Positions 34,076 to 41,067 of a stretch of 41,067 nt of DNA are shown piece by piece. Under the pieces are notes generated by a model. It was not told the origin of the DNA. It ran no database searches and was given only the letters and a program-made list of their open reading frames with translations. Every line of letters begins with the position of its first letter. The first letter of the stretch is position 1. The DNA is from Acanthaster planci (lineage: Eukaryota; Echinodermata; Asteroidea; Valvatida; Acanthasteridae), in the NCBI RefSeq assembly GCF_001949145.1, contig NW_019091727.1, positions 97,735 through 138,801 on the forward strand. The letters are read 5' to 3'. The position numbers were made by a program, and so were the translations under genes.

Positions 34076-34090
34076 GGTATTGTGGCGTAA

Positions 34091-34686
34091 TAGCAATTTT
34101 TTTCTTTATTTTAGGGCACTGTAGATAGGGTTGGAGCTCTCGGCTGGCTTTTCGCTTGGCATGTAAGCGCGAGAGCGCGCCGAGCCAGTCAGTTTCCCAT
34201 ACAGTCATCTGTATCCGTAAGTAAAGCGACTTACCAGGAGTCATCAGGCCTTACGTTAGTAGCTAGCTTATGTTTATGTGAAGAGTTCCATCCACGGGGC
34301 GTCAGCATTGTAGAATATTTGGCGGATGTAAAACAAGCTGTTCCGGTAGTTTACACCAGTATCCGCTCTGAACTGAAGTCCACCTTAACAGGCAAAAGAA
34401 AGACAGATGGTACTAAGTTTTCCAACCGGGTTCGGGCTAGGGTTAGACCAATATTCTAGACTAATTTCATTGCGTGTACTCGCCGTGCTCCATGTCAAAC
34501 GCGCATAAACTTTCGCACCTATGCGGTGAATGAGTACCATTGATTTCCATTATAAAGATGATGAGGTGTTTTTAGTGAATAAAACAGAGTCAACCTAGAT
34601 AGACGTGTCAGTCTCTGCTTGTGGTGCCCTCTTTATCCATCCCTGTCCCTACCCTAGTGTGCTCTTGTGCTGTTCTCCTGCTTCAC
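34091..34686. other. Intergenic, no gene recognised
   Basis: An imperfect GC-rich hairpin around CGGCTGGC and GCCGAGCCAG (34140-34190) borders the DIRS-like element. No exon was recognised. Confidence 0.4.
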
Positions 34687-34806
34687 ATGGCGGTAGACAG
34701 CTGCAAACGGGCCTGCTCCCTTGGCTGCCTAAGACTTGACAGCGCGCTGACATCGGCCAATGGCGACTCGGGGGTTGGGTCCACACAACCGCCACAGTAT
34801 CGAAGG
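34687..34806 (+). CDS. Candidate first coding exon, unknown protein
   Basis: ATG at 34687 sits in a good context (CACATGG) within a GC-richer island of about 34600-34806. It opens 39-40 codons, Cys- and Ser-rich (MAVDSCKRACSLGCL, then a Gly/Ser/Pro tail), before a donor-like CGAAG-GTAACA at 34806. An unspliced reading would stop at TAA immediately. I recognise no family, and no downstream exon could be joined, so it remains a guess based on composition and the donor. Confidence 0.22.
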
Positions 34807-35318
34807 TAACATATTTTCTGTCAAAGAATAAGGTATGTTTTATGTTTGTTTACATAAGTGATAAATCTTTGTGTTTACAAAGAATTATTGACAGATTAGA
34901 GATAACCCGAGAACCTATGATGAGTGAAATTTCAAAAGTTTTAATCAATTATCGTCTGTCTTAATATCGTTAATAACTTTATCTTTCATAATCCCTGATA
35001 AACCTTCAATGTCATAACGTTGAAAATAGGCCTACAGGTAAAGTCCTCATCCGACATATTCCTTTAGTTTATCAAATAACTTGGCATGCAGACCGGGGCC
35101 CTTGCTGAATTTCCACTTGCTGTTATGTTAAAAGTGAGGTCACCACACAAAAAATGTATAATTCTGTATCTTATGAATAATTATTAGCGATGCGAGGAAG
35201 GGTCTAAATTGAGTTTCAGCACGGAGTAATAAGGAGCAATACACTCATGTACGATGATAGTTTCGCTAACAAGCATAGCCAGGTTATACTTGGGGCAAAA
35301 GCGAACACTAGCTGGAGG

Positions 35319-35398
35319 ACTCGAGTGCGACCTCGGATTCGAGTCCTGAATTTAAAGGACTCGACTTGGACTTGGAGACTCGGTTCTCGGACTTGACA
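35319..35398. repeat. Degenerate GACTCG/GACTTG short tandem repeat
   Basis: The words GACTCGAG, GATTCGAGTC, GACTCGACTTGGACTTGGA and GACTCGGTTCTCGGACTTGAC follow each other over about 80 bases, pointing to an old hexamer-type array. Confidence 0.55.
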
Positions 35399-37932
35399 AC
35401 AATGAGAATTCAGCCACCATGAGGACACGGTCCGAGCCCCCCCCTGTTTTTAAGTTTACAGATATTTCATTTCATTTCAATGAAGACCGTGATGCGACCG
35501 CAGTTTTGAATTTAGTCATGCCGCCGGTGCATATTTATGTGTATGTACGTACGAACTAGTTCCTCAAGAAATCTGAAAGTGCGCTGTGCAGAAATGCATG
35601 TGGGGGGTACAGGTACGGGTGTGCGGGGGAAAAGCAGCATATGGTGCCCGTGCGTTGGTTAACAAACGTAGACTGGTTTCCAACGCGTACTATCGACATC
35701 CTTCGGGCAGAAAAGTCAGAACTGTGGAACCAGACTAACGACACTTTTTTGCCGAAGTGGCAACTTCGCTACCGTGGTTTTTAACATAAAAAATCTTAAA
35801 CTTGGACCTCGGGCATGACTTTCAATTTGTAAGCCCTGGAATCATTGGCATGAATCTGCCCACTATAAAAAATGGGAGTGCGAGAATTTAAACGGAAAAC
35901 TAATGAGAAAAAAATATGAAGCTATAGTACAAGAGTGAGGCCTACGCATGTGCACCACCTGGTCGTGTCCGAATGTGGGCTTCCAAACTATAATTGTCAA
36001 GCCTTTGGTCCGCGTGCACTCGTATATTTTCAATGGGCGAAGGCCCAGACCTATGCAAAGCTTTTCGATCATAGCTCATGCACAGATGGTTGGCTGGCTT
36101 GCAACATGTGTTTTGTATGCAAAGTCCGTTATCATTCATGAGTAAGTTATTAATCCAGTGATTAAGTTACCCATCACAATTAGTAAATGTGCGTCAAAAT
36201 TGGAAATTTAAACTCAGGCATCAAGGACTCAACTGCAGCTAGCAGGTCGTCGATCATGTACTTCATGTACATTTAAACTAGCAAAATCTACTGCAAATTC
36301 TTCGTGACGTCCCATTGCTTTGTTTTCACATTATCCTGTGATTTGAACTGACCTTAAACTCATGTGCGAGTGAATTCTTACAAAAAATTAAATCATTACA
36401 TACCTGTTGGTATAAAAGCTGTTGTCGTATATTCCCACATATTGCCCACGCTTACAATGTACATAAACAACTTGTACATGCAAAATCATAGCGGTAGATA
36501 TATCTGGCGTATAACAAAACTGCAGCAGATCAGCCCAAAGCTCGGTCAAGCAGAGCAAGTTCAGAGTCTATGCTCCGTAGCAGTACACAAGGGACTCTTC
36601 TCAGTCATCGGTAGAGTCAGTGGGACCAGTCTCAACATGAGGCCATCTACAATAAATATATAAACCTAAAACCTTAACAGTTTTAAAGAACTAGCGAAAT
36701 CATGCCCCAATTTGTTGCCTTTCAAACCTCGATCTCTCAATTCCAAATTACCACAAATCTTATATCATTATCCTTATTTTCATAAATGTAAATTTCCGGT
36801 CTTCTCAAAAATCAACAGCCTCGATCTTCAGGACCAGCTTGATAATAGCCTTATTACACAATTACGACGGAACTTCATCATCTGTAATCTTTTACTTCAA
36901 TGTATAAAAGCAAGAAAATCATTTTTAAATTAAGGGAGTATGTAACACAGAACCTATGTTACAACAACCATCTTAAACTTAAGAATGCTATACCAATGCC
37001 TTTATATGATTAATCACTAAGTTAACGTTTCAGATTAAACGAAAACTAAAGATGTATATCGACCATTGCGACTTATATTTCAACTTAGAGCGGTTTTTGC
37101 TATCTACCAAAGAATGTTATAGAAAGGCAGTCCGTTTATATTCAGAACAAGCCATATATTAATAATAAAATGGTGTTATCAAATGTTTACATCCCTGAGC
37201 TTTACTTCAATCCCCGTAGTGAGTAATAGAGAATGGAAGAACATTATTATTTAAAGGACGTTTTAATTATGTAGAGCCCTTTTGGTTACTTCTGACCGGC
37301 CATAGGTTTACCTTACATATCGCTCATTCAGTTATTCTTAAACCGTCACTGTATAAGACAAGAACACAGATAGGTATTCTTAATGTGTCAAACATTTAAA
37401 TAAACAGTAAAAATAACCTTGTGGTGTTATTGCAAAATGAGCATAGTCCTGCTGATAACGAACCCTTAGCCAGCGAGTTCATATTACTGCAATAATTACA
37501 CAACGAAATTGTGTCTAAGAGTAAATTTGACGCATCAATCCTGTATTTGATTAAATAGGCCATTTCAACCAAATAATGTCTTCATATTTTAGCCCCGTTT
37601 TCTTAAAATAAACGAAAAACTAATTCTGACTGGAATGATGAATTTCATGAAGTGCTCTTACCCTGAAAAATATCAGCAAAGGTTATAAGAGATGTCACTT
37701 GAAGTATATTTTTATCTTCCTATTCCTTATCACGGATTCATTGGAAAAGAAACCTGCTGTCAAAACAACCCGCCTTCAAGCCAACAGCCGATCCTGGTAA
37801 TCCTCTAGTAAATGGACATTATATCTCATAATCTGCAGCCTTTCAGAGTTGGCGATCAAAATGCAAGTATCCTTACAGTTCAGATGCATTTGTGGGCGAA
37901 TTTGCACTACCACGGTGATTTGCTATGACACA

Positions 37933-37949
37933 AATAATAATAATAATAA
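37933..37949. repeat. AAT microsatellite
   Basis: AATAATAATAATAATAA, about five and a half AAT units. Confidence 0.8.
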
Positions 37950-39540
37950 GTCAAGAAAACGACCACGGATATCCAACTTTTAAAATGAGTATCTACTGTA
38001 GAAAATATCGAGCAGTCTTTTGCATTTTTATTTCTTTTTTTAATTAATAATCCAAAAGACAACTGTGCACCTGTGGGTATGGTAAAGGTAAAAATAGTTC
38101 TTTCAAACTGTTTATTGAAACAGAACTCACAACTCCACGGTTCAAAACCAAATTTGCAAAAGTCATAAATAAATAAGTATTTGGAAACGGTAGTAGTAAA
38201 GTCAAAACTGCCGTTATAAATAATGGTAAAGCTTTGCAGTTTAGTAAAAGTGTACCTCAGGATGTCAAGTGAGCAATATTTATCTGTTAGTGCTTTGCTA
38301 CATATTTACTGTAATTATGATTTTGGAAAAGAAATTGAAAAGAAAACAACTTGAGATGCCATTGCTGCTTATATTATGATTACAAAGTTTATTCTAAATT
38401 TTCAAACAGTAAAATTTCCCTCGTCACCTGTTGGGGAATCAACCGATATAGCTCAATATTTGCAACACACATGGACTATTATAGATTGACCGACTGAGAA
38501 AACGTCAGCAAGGTGAAAATCTCACTTTAATTAATTTAAAACGAAAGTCACTCATATAGTCCTGTCTCAAGACTGACTCAATTTTCAGTCTTCGGAAATT
38601 ACACTTCAGCAACTCAGTAAAAGTTTTTCATCTGTGACATGCATGAATCATTTTGAGCCATACACAATGAGTTTAGATTAATCTTTGCAAGCCTAGATGA
38701 GGTGGGTGGGAACACCCTGGCCCCATAAAAATCGCTACCACCACTGACCCCTTGCACTGAAAGTTACCAAAAGTTCAGAAAACCAGAACTTTAGCGCTCC
38801 TACTGGACAGCCAGCCAACCTTAAACTAAGAGCCTTTGAGATTCATTCAAGGATAGAGTATTTTAATGAGAGCACCTCCTATAAATTTCATTTCAATTAT
38901 TCATTTCTGCGGTAAAAGTTACAAACAAACACACAGTGGACCAGAAAAATAGTAAAGCAATACCCGTGCATAGGATTGCGAAAAAGCTAACTGAATTACT
39001 GTCAAGTTGCTCTCCTGGGTGCCACTTAAACCACACAAAGAAACAAATACATGTATATTGCACATGAAAAGTAGAAATGAAAAGAGATATATGACACAAT
39101 TAATGGAATAGTACGTAAACAAGGTTGTAACTTCATCAATAAATATAAATTAAAACGAAATTTATCTTCAATTACATATTATACAGTCTCCGACAATACA
39201 AAAATTACATAATAAAAGCCCCCCTGCAAGTCAATCCAAACAGGAATGGCTCGGAAAAGGCTTATTAAAAGATCAAAAATATATACATCACTGATCAATT
39301 TGCGTTAGGGTAGCCCTTGAACCTCGAATCAATAAATGTTTCATAAGTGACTTAGTAAACGACCCTAATCCTAAAACAACCATATCTGTAACAGAATGGG
39401 TAATGCCTCCCATAATCTTGGGAATCTATGGTAAAGAGAATGGTGGGCAGCATTAGCCCTCGAAAATTGTTAGAGAAGTCCTGCAACATCAGTATGTCCA
39501 CGGTTAACAGCAATATACTCAAACATCGACAGGAATATCA

Positions 39541-39930
39541 AGTTGGTTATATAAACACTTCACAACAAACGCAATAGAAAGAAAATAGAGAGTCTGTTGT
39601 TTACAAGGGGCATGGCTAAATGAATACACCTTTGAGAATACTAAATCTTGCGATAGGGATTCATGGAGGTCTTTCTCGGGATGCCTCAACAAAAACCAGT
39701 AGAACGTCTTTGGACCCTTTCCAAAACATCCTGCTGAGTAGTATGAATAGGGCACCACATAAAGGTGCTCCATATTCCAATAACAGTCTACTGATTGAGC
39801 GATAGGGTGAAATGAGTTATATTTGGGTCTCTAGATTTAGTAACTCTACCAATAAGACCATTAAAACGTGGAGCTTTGGAAGCGATACTGTTAATGTGTT
39901 TTCTAACTTAACAAAATAACACCAAGTTAT
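39541..39930 (-). pseudogene. Possible LINE RT C-terminal remnant
   Basis: On the minus strand a segment reading IGRVTKSRDPN leads to a YRSISRLLLEYGAPL block (39763-39805), which resembles the LYxSLVRPxLEYGxPVW motif after the RT thumb in non-LTR elements. A following region in mixed frames (FGKGPKTFYWFLLRH) could be the LERVQRRFxRxI counterpart. Frames shift at least once. Only one motif is strong, so confidence is moderate to low. If real it is unrelated in position to the LINE pieces at 25-28 kb. Confidence 0.4.
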
Positions 39931-40022
39931 TTATAGTTATATTCCAACTCAAAAAGAAGGAAAGCGGGCAAACTGTTTTGAGGGTGAGTGCCACAGCTTC
40001 AATATGGATTTATTCACCAACT

Positions 40023-40530
40023 TCACTGGAATACCAATATACGTATACTAGGTAAACCGGCACACGAGGCAGCACCTGCGGCCACCTCGTATAAAACCAT
40101 GCACATTGAGCTGAAACCTGTACAAACGTGATACCCATGACCACAAGAACTTCCCAAGGCATAATTTCCAATTAAACGCCAAAACATAGGGGCGTGGGTC
40201 AAGAATGTCAATGATACCCACGATTACTGAGTCGAGAACGTCAGAACCCGCTCCAGGGACTGTTGATGACGGTGTCTGGAAATTGTTCGCATAAGTGTGC
40301 GATTGCAATCACTATTACCTGTCGGAGAGCGAAAAAAATTAAGCTGCACCAAGTCATTCGTACCTAGATTAACTACTGCGGATTCTCAACCAACCGCCCC
40401 AGCAAGTCTGGTAACTCGAAAATTTGAGCTCCACTCTTCCCTTTCCATACTACTTGAATAGGAACACCCATGTCAAAAGTAGCCCACGGGATCAGAGAAT
40501 CGCGAACAATCCATGCAAATCGAGAACTCG
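40023..40530 (-). pseudogene. SGNH/GDSL hydrolase-like fragment, transposon-type
   Basis: On the minus strand, IVRDSLIPWA (40482-40511) fits block I (GDSL) of SGNH hydrolases with the glycine replaced by Arg. Then GVPIQVVWKGKSGAQIFELP follows as the strand after it, then LLGRLVENP, then after a one-base frame change VVNLGTNDLVQL (40341-40376), the block III GxND motif. Further frames carry an IVGIIDIL-like block and a possible C-terminal part to about 40023, without a clear DxxH. SGNH-type esterase domains are known from the first ORF of CR1-like retrotransposons and from other transposons, which is the likeliest source. Stops and frameshifts show it is not functional. Confidence 0.55.
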
Positions 40531-40591
40531 ATGTTGGTAAAATTATTGGATAAAGGTCCAATACTCCAGACTATGCTTGTATCTTTTCAGA

Positions 40592-41067
40592 ATGTTATTC
40601 ATCATGGTGTTTAATTGGGATCGCTGTGTGATTTGCCAACAAGACACCGCTGAACCCCTGAAGTGTCCCTTGAAGAGTTCAAGGACAAGTGGTGACAAAG
40701 CAGATGCCTACAAATCATTCCTATCCAATGTTGAACAATTCCGAGCCATCGATGCTGTTCCAGTTGAACTCTGTTTTGGGAATGAAGAAACTGCTGAAAG
40801 CTTTGTTACACATTCAGCTTCATGGCACAAATCTTGCCATTTGAAATTCAATAATTATAAATTGGTGAAGGCAAAGAAAAAGAGAGATCACACCCCAAAT
40901 GATGAACATAAAAGGCCCAGGAAGCGCAAAGCATTAGATGTTCAGAAATGCTTCTTCTGTGAGAAAGGTGGAGAGGATGATGTTCTCCATGAAGTGTCAA
41001 CATTCGATGCTGATAAAAATATCCGGGACATGATTGCAGACTCAATGACACCTTGCTTATGGCCAGC
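40592..41067 (+). CDS. 5' end of an uncharacterised Cys/His-rich protein gene, runs off the window
   Basis: The frame stays open for 158 codons from ATG at 40592 to the window edge. ATG at 40604 is an alternative start; an acceptor-like TGTATCTTTTCAG ends at 40590, so this could also be an internal exon. Layout: NWDRCVICQ near residues 8-16 (CxxC with Trp before it), a CP in LKCPLKSS (about 24-31), an acidic middle with ELCFGNEETAESF, then SASWHKSCHLKFNNYKL (about 76-92; H and C spaced like a zinc site), a basic linker (KKKRDH, KRPRKRKA, a likely nuclear localisation signal), then CFFCEKGG and LHEVSTFDADKNIRDM. From memory this order (WDxCxxCQ, WHKSC, CFFC, LHxxSTF) recurs in unnamed multi-copy proteins of echinoderms, cnidarians and molluscs. 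Function unknown; a zinc-binding nuclear or transposon-associated protein is a guess. Confidence 0.75.
   Translation, partial: MLFIMVFNWDRCVICQQDTAEPLKCPLKSSRTSGDKADAYKSFLSNVEQFRAIDAVPVELCFGNEETAESFVTHSASWHKSCHLKFNNYKLVKAKKKRDHTPNDEHKRPRKRKALDVQKCFFCEKGGEDDVLHEVSTFDADKNIRDMIADSMTPCLWP

Larger units (their letters stand above)
30405..34090 (-). mobile_element. DIRS-like retroelement with inverted terminal repeats, internally deleted
   Basis: DIRS-type elements copy themselves through RT but integrate by a tyrosine recombinase and carry inverted termini. Here a roughly 150-bp end at 30405-30560 recurs inverted at 33941-34075. Between them, on the minus strand, are: a Cys-rich gag-like N-terminus (CRYCNG, then CYRCRLC and CSPCGIC, about 33690-33810); a long Ser/Pro-rich region in several frames; a gag-like VGTRLLHF segment (about 31960-32020); and an RT with LNLTNAYLHIPIH, HLDEWLI and GFIINHEKSSL (31290-31580). 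Downstream, a weak RT-tail or linker match reaches about 30830. No RNase H, methyltransferase-like or tyrosine recombinase domain was found, and the element is about 3.7 kb where such elements are usually 5-6 kb, so its 3' half is deleted. Many stops: inactive. Confidence 0.8.
34807..39540. other. Long gene-poor stretch
   Basis: No coding region supported in either strand. It holds a TAGGCCTA palindrome at 35027-35034, a degenerate GACTCG-type repeat (35319-35398), a short AAT microsatellite (37933-37949) and otherwise AT-rich unique-looking DNA. Frames at 36364-36663 and 36712-36933 are unsupported. Confidence 0.5.

Noticed and set aside
1-41067. tRNA, rRNA, CRISPR array, bacterial operon signals
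   Set aside because: No cloverleaf with A and B boxes, no rRNA-like stretches and no regularly spaced repeats were seen; the architecture is eukaryotic.

Overview
This window is animal nuclear DNA: AT-rich, mostly non-coding, with GT-AG-bounded exon-like blocks, an intronless rhodopsin-type GPCR, and remnants of Penelope-like, CR1-like LINE and DIRS-like retroelements. The palindrome TAGGCCTA occurs seven times. The repeat types and this palindrome suggest a marine deuterostome, most likely an echinoderm or hemichordate; that placement is inference. There is no operon structure, and I found no rRNA, tRNA or CRISPR array.

Left part (1-8000): a probable two-exon gene 3' end on the plus strand (1644-2239), followed by a polyadenylation signal. 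A 241-bp MITE-like element with 42-bp terminal inverted repeats sits at 3071-3311. A minus-strand remnant of the TM7 end of a GPCR (5389-5571) is clearly related to the intact GPCR at 17 kb. A decayed multi-exon gene (6203-7477, plus) belongs to an unnamed protein family and carries two frameshifts and one stop.

Middle (8000-22400): largely gene-free. It holds a fold-back element (11890-12284), two small tandem arrays, and the one clearly intact gene, a 386-residue class A GPCR on the minus strand (17231-18391) with a TATA-like sequence upstream.

Retroelement belt (22.4-34.1 kb): a broken Penelope-like element with its RT and GIY-YIG endonuclease (plus strand), a LINE RT fragment (minus), the 5' half of a CR1-like LINE with PHD and endonuclease domains (minus), and a DIRS-like element whose inverted terminal repeats still frame a coding region lacking its 3' half (minus).

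Right end (34.1-41 kb): mostly empty, then two more transposon-derived fragments (LINE RT tail, SGNH/GDSL esterase-like). The 5' end of an open, Cys/His-rich gene of an uncharacterised family (40592 onward, plus) runs off the window. The genes do not form one pathway. The best leads for something undescribed are the two uncharacterised families at 6.2-7.5 kb and 40.6-41.07 kb. Family recognition is from memory and by eye; no database search was run.
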